NCBI RefSeq assembly: GCF_000341185.1
Contig: NZ_ANBH01000098.1
Span: forward strand, 1-40,607
Length of the DNA: 40,607 nucleotides
Origin: Nocardiopsis chromatogenes YIM 90109
GTDB lineage: Bacteria > Actinomycetota > Actinomycetes > Streptosporangiales > Streptosporangiaceae
Direction: 5' to 3'
The notes under the pieces are model-generated. The model was not told the origin of the DNA. It searched no databases and saw nothing but the letters and a program-made list of their open reading frames with translations. Below are positions 1-9,021 of the stretch, piece after piece (the stretch's first letter is position 1; each line of letters opens with the position of its first letter). A program made the translations under genes and the position numbers.

Positions 1-5
1 GGCCC

Positions 6-1022
6 TCAGGACTGCTCGGGCAGGACCGATTCGGGCAGTTCCACGCCGTTGTCCTCGGCCCACCTCACGGCGCCGGGGTGCATGGTCACGGAGGACTCGG
101 CCATGGTCTCGGGGACGAAGTAGTCCTCCCCGGCGGCGTAGACCGACGTGAGCTGGTCGGTGTTGCCGTACAGCGCCTCCAGCACGTCGTAGGCCTTGTC
201 CTCGGGGAAGTCCGAGGGGACCACCAGCAGGTTCCACAGCGCGATGGTGTCCACGTCGTCCTCGACGGTGGAGTAGGTCCCGCCGGAGATGACGTGCTCG
301 CTGTAGTAGGGGTAGCTGTCGGTGATCTGCTCGCGCTCGTCGTCGCAGAAGGGCACCAGGTGGATCGGGTCGGTGGCCTCCAGCTCCAGCAGCGTGTTGT
401 GGCCCTCGCCGACCACCCACGAGCCGGCGTCGATGGTGCCGTCGCGCAGCGCGGTGGAGGTGTCGGCGTAGTCGAGGTGCTGCACGTCGGTGCTGGTGAA
501 GCCGAGCTCCAGGGCGTTGAAGATGAGCTCGGAGGCCAGTGCGTTGCCGCTGCCGGCCGGACCGGCGGAGAAGCGCTCGCCGTCCACGTCGGAGAAGCAC
601 TCGAAGTCCTGCTCCTCGTTGATGGATTCGAGCGTGACCGCGTGGTACACGTTCGGGTACAGGGCGGTCAGCACCTGCGCGTCGACGGCGGCGTTCTCGA
701 AGTCCCGCTCCCCGTTGACCGCCTGGGAGGTGGCGTCGGCCTGGGCGATGCCCATCTGGAGCTGGCCGCTGCCGATCTGCTTCATGTTCGCCACCGAGGC
801 CTCGGTGGAGGTGGCCGAGGCGGTGGTGCCCTCGACCTCGGAGGAGATCACCTCGGCCAGGGCGCCGCCCAGCGGGTAGTACACGCCGGAGGTGCTGCCG
901 GTGCCGATGGTGATGTCGCCGTAGTCGTCGCCGCCGTCGCCGCCCTGCTGGGCGGGCTGGGCGCAGGAGGCGAGCAGGAGCGCGGCGGCGGGGAACGCGG
1001 CCAGAGCAAGGGGGTTGCGCAT
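6..1022 (-). CDS. TAXI-family TRAP transporter solute-binding lipoprotein
   Basis: 338 aa. The N-terminus is a lipoprotein signal peptide with lipobox LASC, so Cys20 should be lipidated and the protein anchored outside the membrane. After a Gly/Asp-rich linker comes the TAXI pattern: ITIGTGSTSGVYYPLGGALA (about residues 37-56), then a type II periplasmic-binding fold with the conserved AGPAGSGN-like ligand loop near residue 155. TAXI proteins deliver small organic acids or amino acids (for example glutamate) to a fused TRAP 4TM/12TM permease; the ligand here cannot be deduced. The stop codon is 6 bases from the window edge, so a permease gene may lie just outside, downstream on the same strand. 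A weak AGAGGA lies 12 bases before the ATG. Family assignment is firm; substrate is unknown. Confidence 0.88.
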   Translation of the reverse strand: MRNPLALAAFPAAALLLASCAQPAQQGGDGGDDYGDITIGTGSTSGVYYPLGGALAEVISSEVEGTTASATSTEASVANMKQIGSGQLQMGIAQADATSQAVNGERDFENAAVDAQVLTALYPNVYHAVTLESINEEQDFECFSDVDGERFSAGPAGSGNALASELIFNALELGFTSTDVQHLDYADTSTALRDGTIDAGSWVVGEGHNTLLELEATDPIHLVPFCDDEREQITDSYPYYSEHVISGGTYSTVEDDVDTIALWNLLVVPSDFPEDKAYDVLEALYGNTDQLTSVYAAGEDYFVPETMAESSVTMHPGAVRWAEDNGVELPESVLPEQS

Positions 1023-1326
1023 CGCGTGGGGGGTCCTCTCGAAGGCGGGGCGGTGCGCGGGCGCTCCGGGAGCCTGGGCCTCCGTCGGGTCGTGTCACGC
1101 CCCCCGGCGGGCCCGAACGGTGCCCCTTCGTGAGTTATTTGTCTGTTTCATCGATGAGATGCGCGAGAAGTCTAGTGATCTTCGGCCGGATCGTGCCAGT
1201 CGTCAGTCGTTTAAATTGTGAATTATGGAATTCAAGCACCGAATATCCGCTATGCGAATTATGTCGGAAACTCGGCTGTCCGGCTCCCCTGTGGCCGACC
1301 GGAACCGCAGGTCAGGCGGGGCGTGC
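1023..1326. other. Intergenic region with an AT-rich core
   Basis: No convincing gene. About 1130-1290 is far richer in A/T than anything nearby. It holds a perfect 10-bp palindrome TCATCGATGA (1148-1157) and an inverted repeat TGAATT-N4-AATTCA (1219-1234). It lies upstream of the TAXI lipoprotein gene and after the stop of the aldolase-like gene, so it is probably that lipoprotein's promoter and operator region. On the minus strand a TTGAAT hexamer is followed by TAAACG 16 bases later, only a loose promoter match. Confidence 0.5.
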
Positions 1327-1980
1327 TCAGCAGGGCAGGAACGGGTCCGGCCCGGCCCAGCCCTGCTCGTCGCGGCGGCGCACCTCGGCGAGCTCGTCCT
1401 CGGAGAGCACGCGCGGGGCGCCGAGCGCGCGGCTGCGCGTGTAGACCCCGCACAGCCACTCCAGCAGCCGCATGTTCTCGTAGGCGCGGTCGGCGTCCTC
1501 GCCGGTGGCGGCGCCGCCCAGGCACGCCAGCAGCGCGGCGCTGCGGCCCTTGAACGCCTTGACGGCCTGGTCGGCCAGGTCGCCCGAGCCGTAGGGCGCG
1601 TACCCGGCGACCGGCACCGCGCCGCCGAGGCGGGCCGCGGCCTGGTGGACCGGAGGCAGCTCGGACAGCACGGCCGAGACCGCGGCGGCGTGCTCGCCGG
1701 GCGCCTGCACCAGCGCGCCGACCGGGGTGCACCGGTGCACGGCGATGTGCAGGGTGGTGTCGGCGGCGGGGGACCGGCGCCCGTCCAGGACGCCGCCCTC
1801 CAGGGAGAGCACCGGGCAGTCGGCCGGCTCGACGCGGTCCAGCGGGACCCCGGCGGGGGTGACGGCGATCAGGTCGCCGGAGCGGACGCTGACGGTTCCG
1901 GAGCCGCCGTGGGCGAGGCCCTCGGCGGCCAGGCGGCGTGCGGTCCGGGAGGCGTCCCTGCGCTCTTGCTCTAGAAGCAT
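1327..1980 (-). CDS. Class II aldolase/adducin-fold protein lacking the metal ligands
   Basis: 217 aa from the ATG at 1980, the length of L-fuculose-phosphate aldolase. Hand alignment to E. coli FucA is good end to end: GTVSVR (FucA GNVSVR), VTPAGVP (FucA ITPTGIP) and the C-terminal VLSEDEL. The catalytic positions are replaced: FucA Glu73 is Asp74, zinc ligands His92 and His94 are Gln92 and Pro94, and His155 is Leu154. A zinc-dependent aldol cleavage is therefore unlikely. It may bind a sugar phosphate, act as a scaffold as in adducin, or have a new activity. The reading frame is open further upstream to 2088, but that part is Pro/Arg-rich and unlike the family, so I chose 1980. A possible iron box lies about 100 bp upstream. 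Confidence 0.8.
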   Translation of the reverse strand: MLLEQERRDASRTARRLAAEGLAHGGSGTVSVRSGDLIAVTPAGVPLDRVEPADCPVLSLEGGVLDGRRSPAADTTLHIAVHRCTPVGALVQAPGEHAAAVSAVLSELPPVHQAAARLGGAVPVAGYAPYGSGDLADQAVKAFKGRSAALLACLGGAATGEDADRAYENMRLLEWLCGVYTRSRALGAPRVLSEDELAEVRRRDEQGWAGPDPFLPC

Positions 1981-2080
1981 GGTCGCTCGCGTGGTCGGGC
2001 CGGTTCGGTGCGGCCGGCGGTGGCGGGGTGCGTGGGGGACTTCGGGCGTACCGGGCGGGCCCGGGTGTCCGGGGTCCGCC

Positions 2081-2099
2081 TTAGGCATGCCTTATCTAC
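2081..2099. promoter_or_regulatory. Possible DtxR/IdeR iron box
   Basis: The 19-mer TTAGGCATGCCTTATCTAC matches the DtxR/IdeR consensus TWAGGTTAGSCTAACCTWA at 13 of 19 positions by my count, including the full TTAGG half and the GCCT core. Its centre is also a perfect 10-bp palindrome AGGCATGCCT. It sits about 100 bp before the aldolase-like gene start (minus strand) and 330 bp before betB. Functional boxes are usually closer to consensus, so this is only a candidate. Confidence 0.35.
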
Positions 2100-2289
2100 G
2101 TTACCTCCCCTTGGGGCGGTGTTGTCCAGGGCGGACGCCGATGCGCCGGGGTGGCCCGAACCACCGGCGGGCTCCGGTGCCGGTCACCCTCCGTGCGTGC
2201 GGCGTCCGTGCGGCGGGGGCGGCGCGGTGGCGGTGCGGACGCGCGTCGACACCAAGAAACGGTCACGGTGTGTTACGAACTCGCATCTT

Positions 2290-2317
2290 GTTGCGTGATG
2301 TGAACCACGGTTGCGTG
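2290..2317 (+). repeat. GTTGCGTG direct repeat upstream of betB
   Basis: GTTGCGTG occurs at 2290-2297 and 2310-2317, exactly 20 bp (about two helical turns) apart, with a partial copy TTGCGCA at 2324. The same 8-mer forms part of both arms of the inverted repeat at 5573-5655 before proV. This spacing and reuse suggest sites for one regulator of the osmoprotection genes. Confidence 0.45.
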
Positions 2318-2430
2318 TCGTTCTTGCGCATGTTTTCGCAGGTCAGACGCGTGATTTTAGAAAGTCACGATAAAGTAACGTCAGGTTTAAAGTGTTTCGA
2401 GGTGTTTGTGCTGGGCACCACGGTTCCGTG

Positions 2431-3969
2431 ATGCAACCCTACGTAACCCTTCCGAGTAAGCAGTACCTGTCGGAACCGGAAGCGACCTCCGCCACGAGCA
2501 TGTTCGTCGGCGGCCGGTGGCGCGCGGCCGCCGAAGGCGGCACGCGCGAGGTCCTCAACCCCTACGACGCCTCGGTGCTCACCGTGGTCAGCGAGGGGAC
2601 GCGGGCCGACGCCGACGCGGCCGTGGCCGCGGCCCGGCGCGCCTTCGACGAGGGCGCCTGGCGCCGCACGCCCGCGGGCGAGCGCGGGGAGATCCTCGGC
2701 CGCATCGCCGACCTCCTGCAGCGCGACCGCGAGGAGATCGCGCTCATGGAGTCCCTGGACACCGGGAAGACGGTGGAGGAGGGCCGGATCGACGTCGACG
2801 ACGTCACCGGCGTCTTCCGCTACTACGCCGGGCTGGCCGACAAGGACGCCGGGCGGATCGTCTCCACGCCGGAGGGGATCTTCAGCCGCGTCGTCTACGA
2901 GCCCGTGGGCGTCTGCGCGATGATCACCCCGTGGAACTACCCGCTGCTCCAGCTCGCCTGGAAGATGGCCCCGGCCATCGCCGCGGGCAACACCATGGTG
3001 ATCAAGCCGAGCGAGATCACCCCGGTCACCACCTGCAAGCTGGTCGAGCTGACGGTGGAGGCGGGCGTGCCCGCCGACGGCGTGGTCAACCTGGTGCTGG
3101 GCACCGGCGCCGAGGTCGGCTCGGCCATGGTCGAGCACCCCGGCGTCGACCTGGTCTCCTTCACCGGCGGCCTGGCCACCGGCAAGCGGATCATGGCCTC
3201 GGCCGCCGAGACGGTCAAGAAGATCGCCCTGGAGCTGGGCGGGAAGAACCCCAACATCATCTTCCCCGACGTCGACCTGGACACCGCGGTCGACTACGCG
3301 CTCAACGCCGCCTTCTTCCACTCCGGGCAGGTCTGCTCGGCCGGGGCGCGGCTGATCGTGCACGAGGACGTCCACGACGCCTTCACCGCCGAACTCGCCC
3401 GCCGCGCCGAGGCCATCGTGATCGGCTGCGGCCAGAAGGACGAGGAGGGCGTGCGCTGCGGCCCGCTGGTCTCCGCCGAGCACCGCGCCAAGGTCGAGGC
3501 CGCGGTCGCCCGCGGCATCGAGGAGGGGGCCAGGGTCATCGCCGGGGGCAAGCGCCCCGACGACCCGGAGCTGCAGGACGGCTACTTCTACCGGCCCACG
3601 GTGTTCACCGGCTGCTCGCGCGGGATGGACATCGTGCAGACCGAGGTGTTCGGCCCGGTCGTCACGGTCGAGACGTTCCGCACCGAGGACGAGGCCATCG
3701 AGCTGGGCAACGACACCGACTACGGCCTGTCCGGCGCGGTGTGGACGAACGACGCCGGGCGCGGCGAGCGCGTCGCCGCCGCCCTGCGGCACGGGACCGT
3801 GTGGATCAACGACTACGGGCCCTACTTCGCGGGCGCCGAGTGGGGCGGGTTCAAACGCTCCGGCGTCGGGCGCGAGCTGGGCCAGGCGGGGCTCGACGAG
3901 TACCGCGAGGCCAAGCACATCTACCGCAACCTGGCCCCCGAACCGCAGCGCTGGTTCGGCGAGGTCTGA
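2431..3969 (+). CDS. betB: Betaine aldehyde dehydrogenase
   Basis: 512 aa from the ATG at 2431; 489 aa if the in-frame ATG at 2500 (MFVGGRW) is used, which is closer to the usual family length of about 490. Neither has a strong ribosome site and the first codons after 2431 have low GC3, so the start is open. It is an NAD(P)-dependent aldehyde dehydrogenase: TPWNYP (Asn169), IKPSE (Lys192), LELGGKNP (general base Glu268), FHSGQVCSAGAR (nucleophile Cys302) and the C-terminal GFKRSGVGRELG. It should oxidise betaine aldehyde to the compatible solute glycine betaine in the cytoplasm. The role rests on the adjacent choline-oxidising gene 51 bp downstream and the betaine importer beyond it; sequence alone cannot exclude another aldehyde. 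Confidence 0.9.
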   Translation: MQPYVTLPSKQYLSEPEATSATSMFVGGRWRAAAEGGTREVLNPYDASVLTVVSEGTRADADAAVAAARRAFDEGAWRRTPAGERGEILGRIADLLQRDREEIALMESLDTGKTVEEGRIDVDDVTGVFRYYAGLADKDAGRIVSTPEGIFSRVVYEPVGVCAMITPWNYPLLQLAWKMAPAIAAGNTMVIKPSEITPVTTCKLVELTVEAGVPADGVVNLVLGTGAEVGSAMVEHPGVDLVSFTGGLATGKRIMASAAETVKKIALELGGKNPNIIFPDVDLDTAVDYALNAAFFHSGQVCSAGARLIVHEDVHDAFTAELARRAEAIVIGCGQKDEEGVRCGPLVSAEHRAKVEAAVARGIEEGARVIAGGKRPDDPELQDGYFYRPTVFTGCSRGMDIVQTEVFGPVVTVETFRTEDEAIELGNDTDYGLSGAVWTNDAGRGERVAAALRHGTVWINDYGPYFAGAEWGGFKRSGVGRELGQAGLDEYREAKHIYRNLAPEPQRWFGEV

Positions 3970-4020
3970 GCGGCCGCGCACGCCTACCGACCCCCGTCCC
4001 CGGAACCATCTGGAGCGCCC

Positions 4021-5574
4021 ATGAGCGGGAACGCCCGCACCTTTGACTACGTGATCGTCGGCGGCGGCACCGCCGGCTCGGTGATCGCCAACCGGCTCAC
4101 CGAAGACCCCTCGGTCAGCGTCTGCGTGATCGAGGGCGGCCCCTCCGACCGCGGCCTGGACCGCGTGCTGAACCTGCGCGAGTGGCTGGGCCTGCTGGAG
4201 AGCGACCTGGACTACGGGTACACCACGACCGAGCAGCCGCGCGGCAACTCGCACATCGTGCACTCGCGCGCCCGCGTGCTCGGCGGGTGCTCCTCGCACA
4301 ACACCCTGATCAGCTTCCGCCCGTTCGCCGAGGACCTCGACGAGTGGGTGGCGGCCGGAGCCGAGGGCTGGGACAACGCCACCGTGCAGTCCTACGCCGA
4401 CCGGCTCAAGAACAACATCGTCCCCATCGCCGAGAAGGACCGCAACGACCTGGTCAAGGACTGGGTCCAGGCCTCGGCCAAGGCCACCGGCGTCCCCGTG
4501 GTGGAGGACTTCAACGCCCGGACCTCGCACGGCGGCGGCTTCCGCGACGGCGTCGGGTTCCTGTCGATCTCCTACGACCCCTACACCGGTCAGCGCTCCT
4601 CGGCGTCGGTCGCCTACCTGCACCCGATCATGGACGTGCGGGAGAACCTGACCCTGATGCTGGAGACGTGGGCCGACCGGATCGTCTTCGACGGCGACCG
4701 TGCCACCGGCGTCGAGGTCGTCACCGCCGACGGCGAGCGGGTCACCGTCTCGGCGGGCAGCGAGGTCATCCTGAGCGCCGGGGCGATCGACACCCCGCGC
4801 CTGATGCTGCTCTCCGGCGTCGGCCCCAAGGGCGACCTGGAGCGGGTCGGCATCGACGTGCGGCACGACCTGCCGGGCGTCGGGGAGAACCTGATGGACC
4901 ACCCGGAGTCCATCATCATGTGGGAGACCAACAGGGACGTCCCGGACGAGACGGTCATGCACTCCGACGGCGCGCTGTTCATCCGCCGCGACGAGTCCGA
5001 CCCGCGCCCGGACCTGATGTTCCACACGTACCAGATCCCCTTCGACGACAACACGAAGCGGCTGGGCTACGAGTCGCCGGGGTGGAGGCGCGCCATGTGC
5101 ATGACGCCGAACATCCCGCGCTCGCGTTCGCGGGGCAAGCTCTGGCTCAAGAGCTCCGACCCCCGGGAGAAGCCGGCGCTGGACTTCCGGTACTTCACCG
5201 ACCCCGACGGCTACGACGAGCAGACCATCGTGGACGGGCTGAAGATCGCGCGGAAGATCGCCGAGACCGAGCCGTTCAAGTCCTGGATCGCCCGCGAGGT
5301 GGCCCCCGGACCGGAGGTCGTCACCGACGAGCAGCTCTCCGAGTACGGGCGGCGCGCGGCGCACACCGTGTACCACCCGGCCGGGACCTGCAAGATGGGC
5401 GCCGCCGACGACGCGGCCGCCGTGGTCGACCCGAAGCTCAGGGTCCGGGGCCTGCGCGGCCTGCGGATCGCCGACGCGTCGGTGTTCCCGACCATGCCCT
5501 CGCCCAACCCGATGGTCACGGTCCTGACCGTCGGTGAGCGCGCGGCGGACCTGATCCGCGCCGAGCGGATCTAG
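4021..5574 (+). CDS. betA: Choline oxidase/dehydrogenase (GMC flavoprotein)
   Basis: 517 aa; GGAG lies 7 bases before the ATG. The N-terminal FAD site is VIVGGGTAGS (residues 11-20). It resembles Arthrobacter choline oxidase more than proteobacterial BetA: the block RVLGGCSSHN carries His93 at the position of the histidine that covalently holds FAD (His99 there). Catalytic residues align as Glu296 (E312), His335 (H351), His452 (H466) and Asn496 (N510). Choline oxidase Ser101 is Thr95 here. It oxidises choline to betaine aldehyde and, if a true oxidase, might carry on to betaine using O2 and make H2O2. No membrane segment is visible, so it should be cytosolic. It follows betB by 51 bp, probably in one transcript, and its stop codon touches the large inverted repeat at 5573-5655. 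Confidence 0.88.
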   Translation: MSGNARTFDYVIVGGGTAGSVIANRLTEDPSVSVCVIEGGPSDRGLDRVLNLREWLGLLESDLDYGYTTTEQPRGNSHIVHSRARVLGGCSSHNTLISFRPFAEDLDEWVAAGAEGWDNATVQSYADRLKNNIVPIAEKDRNDLVKDWVQASAKATGVPVVEDFNARTSHGGGFRDGVGFLSISYDPYTGQRSSASVAYLHPIMDVRENLTLMLETWADRIVFDGDRATGVEVVTADGERVTVSAGSEVILSAGAIDTPRLMLLSGVGPKGDLERVGIDVRHDLPGVGENLMDHPESIIMWETNRDVPDETVMHSDGALFIRRDESDPRPDLMFHTYQIPFDDNTKRLGYESPGWRRAMCMTPNIPRSRSRGKLWLKSSDPREKPALDFRYFTDPDGYDEQTIVDGLKIARKIAETEPFKSWIAREVAPGPEVVTDEQLSEYGRRAAHTVYHPAGTCKMGAADDAAAVVDPKLRVRGLRGLRIADASVFPTMPSPNPMVTVLTVGERAADLIRAERI

Positions 5575-5655
5575 GGGGCGTTGCGTGGATCATGGCCCTG
5601 GCGGGGGCCCTACCCGGGCACCGCGCAGTAGGTTGTGATCCACGCAACACCCCCT
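5573..5655 (+). repeat. Long inverted repeat after betA, in the proV leader
   Basis: Two 20-base arms (5573-5592 and 5636-5655) are complementary at 19 of 20 positions, and wobble pairs extend the stem to about 25 bp in RNA. The 43-base centre contains a smaller GCCC/GGGC hairpin. The arms include GTTGCGTG / CACGCAAC and start inside the betA stop codon. It may end betA transcription or act as an operator or attenuator for the downstream importer genes. There is no T tract, as is common in actinomycetes. Confidence 0.75.
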
Positions 5656-5808
5656 GGGAGAGGCCGCCCCCGGTCGGCGGCCGCGCCCGCCCGTGCCCAT
5701 CTGCCCGAAGGGCGCGGCACCGCCCCTGCGCAGCGGGGGCCTGGACCGCGTTCGCCGACCGGAGGGCGTCCGCCGCACCCCGACCCCTTCCCATCCGTCC
5801 CCCCGAAC

Positions 5809-5829
5809 GGCACCGGCCCCTCCGGTGCC
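5809..5829 (+). promoter_or_regulatory. Leader hairpin 1 before proV
   Basis: A perfect 8-bp stem GGCACCGG / CCGGTGCC closes a 5-base loop about 75 bases before the proV start. The region 5656-5902 holds no gene and forms the untranslated leader or promoter region of the importer operon. Confidence 0.5.
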
Positions 5830-5850
5830 CTGTACCCGACGAGCGCCGCC

Positions 5851-5875
5851 GTGCGCACGGCCGTTCTGTGCGCAC
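5851..5875 (+). promoter_or_regulatory. Paired palindromes before the proV ribosome site
   Basis: GTGCGCAC, itself palindromic, occurs at 5851-5858 and 5868-5875. The two copies can form a hairpin with a 9-base loop or serve as two protein-binding sites. They end about ten bases before the AGAGGTGG ribosome site of proV, where a repressor or RNA fold could control translation or initiation. Confidence 0.5.
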
Positions 5876-5902
5876 TGCGGCCATCAGAGGTGGACTTCTT
5901 CT

Positions 5903-7020
<1,118 letters not shown>

Positions 7021-7024
<4 letters not shown>

Positions 7025-9021
7025 GCATGCCCGCGACAACCGCGACAACCGCGACAACCGCGACCCCCGAGACCCCCGCGACCCCCGAGAAGGTGCCGGC
7101 CACGGCCGACGGCGCCGAGCAGGCCGGTACCGGCTCCGGCGCGCTGCGCTCACTGCTGTCCCGCACGTGGGTGCAGGCCGCCGCGGTGCTGGCCGTGCTG
7201 GCGCTGGCCGCGGCCCTGCCGCTGCCCGGCGGCGTCCCCGCCTTCCCGGCCGGGCCGGGGGAGTGGCTGGACGGCCGCCTCAAGGAGCTCTTCTCCTGGG
7301 TGGTGTCCAACCGCGACACCAGCCCGCTGTTCGTGTACGGCTTCAACTACGTGTCGGTCTACCTGGGCTCGGCCGTCGTCCTCATCAACGACCTGCTGAC
7401 CACCCTGACCTGGACCGGCGTCACGGTGCTGGGCGTTCTGGCCGCCTGGCGGCTGGCCGGGTGGCGGGTCATGCTCGTCGTCCTGGCGGCCTTCGCCGTC
7501 TTCGGGCTGTTCGGCCTCTGGGAAGAGGCCATGGAGACGCTGGCGCTGATCACCGCGGCGGTGCTGCTGGCCCTGGTCGTCGGGCTGCCGCTGGGCATCT
7601 GGTCCGGGCGCAGCGACCGCGCGGAGCGCGCGATGCGGCCGGTGCTGGACTTCATGCAGACCATGCCGGCCTTCGCCTACCTGATGCCGATGCTGCTGAT
7701 GTTCGGCATCGGCAACCCGTCGGCCGCGGTGGCCACCGCCATCTACGCGCTCCCCCCGGCCGTGCGCATCACCTCCATGGCGCTGCGCGGCGTGGACAAG
7801 GGGGCGGCGGAGGCCGCCGAGTCCCTGGGCTCGACCAACCTGCAGATGCTGCTGAAGGTGCGGCTGCCGCTGGCCAAGCGCACCATCATGCTCGGCGTCA
7901 ACCAGACCATCATGCTGGGCGTGTCCATGGTCGTCATCGCGTCGGTCATCGGCGCGGGCGGCCTGGGCGACGCCGTCTACCAGGCGCTGCAGAAGGACCG
8001 CATCGGCCTGGCCCTGGAGGCCGGGCTGGCCATCGTCATGCTCGCCATCTCGATGGACCGGGTCACCGGCGCGATCGGCCACGGCCGCCCGGTGCCGCCG
8101 CGGTGGCGGCGGCTGGCGTTCGGCGGCGGCCTGCTCGCCGCGCTGGCGGTGTTCCTGCTGCCCACCCCGCTGCGCGCGGTGGACGGCTGGCCGCGCGCCT
8201 GGGAGCTGGACCTGGCCACCCCGGCGCAGGCCTTCTACGAGGCCATGAAGGACACCATCGGCCCCGTCACCTCCGCGATCGGCGACTGGACCGTGGTCTG
8301 GGTCCTGGAGCCGCTGCACCAGATGCTCGCCGGTGCCCCGTGGTGGCTGGTCGTCATCGCCGCCGCGGTGCTGGGCGGGCTGCTGGCCGGGCGCCGGGCC
8401 GCCGTGGTGGGCGTGCTGTCGCTGCTGGCCATGGGCCTGATGGGCCAGTGGGGCAACGGCATGAACACGCTCTCCCAGGTGCTGCTGGCGACCGTGCTGG
8501 TGCTGGCCCTGGGCGTGGTGCTCGGCATCGGCATGTCGCGCAGCGACCGGGCCGCGGCCGTGATCCGCCCGGTGCTGGACGCCATGCAGACCCTTCCCCC
8601 CTTCGTGTACCTGATCCCGGCCGTGGCGCTGTTCAGCGTGGGGCGCGTCCCCGCGCTCGTCGCCGCGGTGGTGTTCGCGCTCCCGCCGGTCATCCGGCTG
8701 GTGAACGACGGGATCCGGGGTGTTCCGGCGAACACCGTGGAGGCCGCCCGCTCGCTGGGTTCCTCCCGTTCGCAGCTCCTGGCCAAGGTGCAGCTGCCGC
8801 TGGCGCGCTCTTCGATGCTGCTGGCGGTGAACCAGGCGATCATGCTCATCCTCTCGATGGTCGTGATCGGCGCCCTGGTCGGCGGAGGCGCGCTCGGATA
8901 CGACGTCGTCTTCGGCCTCAAGCAGAACGAGTTCGGAATGGGACTCACCGCGGGCCTGGCCATCGTGTGCCTGGGCCTCCTCCTCGACCGTATGACCCAA
9001 GGCAGGAAGAACAATGCGTAG
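7021..9021 (+). CDS. proW: Fused double ProW-type ABC permease for glycine betaine
   Basis: 666 aa, about twice a usual ProW. It carries two complete permease units. Each has a (D/M)F/AMQT(M/L)P motif and an EAA loop ([10 protein letters not shown] near residue 264, [10 protein letters not shown] near 575), followed by LPLA and the conserved NQ(T/A)IML helix. Both halves of the membrane channel are thus on one chain, and it should work as a single-chain dimer with two ProV subunits. The N-terminal 25 residues are a Thr/Ala/Pro repeat encoded by tandem GCGACAACC units (about 7030-7060). The GTG at 7021 overlaps the proV stop; the ATG at 7027, with a GGGGGTG just before it, is an equal candidate start. 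The ProX gene overlaps its 3' end by 8 bp. Confidence 0.9.

Larger units (their letters stand above)
1981..2430. promoter_or_regulatory. Divergent control region between the aldolase-like gene and betB
   Basis: 450 bp with no supported gene. The left part holds a possible DtxR/IdeR box (2081-2099). The right part (about 2265-2400) is unusually AT-rich and holds two GTTGCGTG copies exactly 20 bp apart, a third related TTGCGCA at 2324, and a stretch near 2350-2395 with TTTTAGA and TTTAAAG, where I would look for the betB promoter. Spacing does not give one clear -35/-10 pair. Confidence 0.5.

Noticed and set aside
2365-5376. A 1003-codon open frame on the minus strand across betB and betA
   Set aside because: It is antisense to two genes with complete catalytic motifs and is rich in Arg/Gly/Val/Asp repeats, typical of shadow frames in very GC-rich DNA.
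7030-7060. Tandem GCGACAACC repeats as a CRISPR-like or regulatory array
   Set aside because: They encode the Thr/Ala-rich start of the fused permease and are a simple coding microsatellite.
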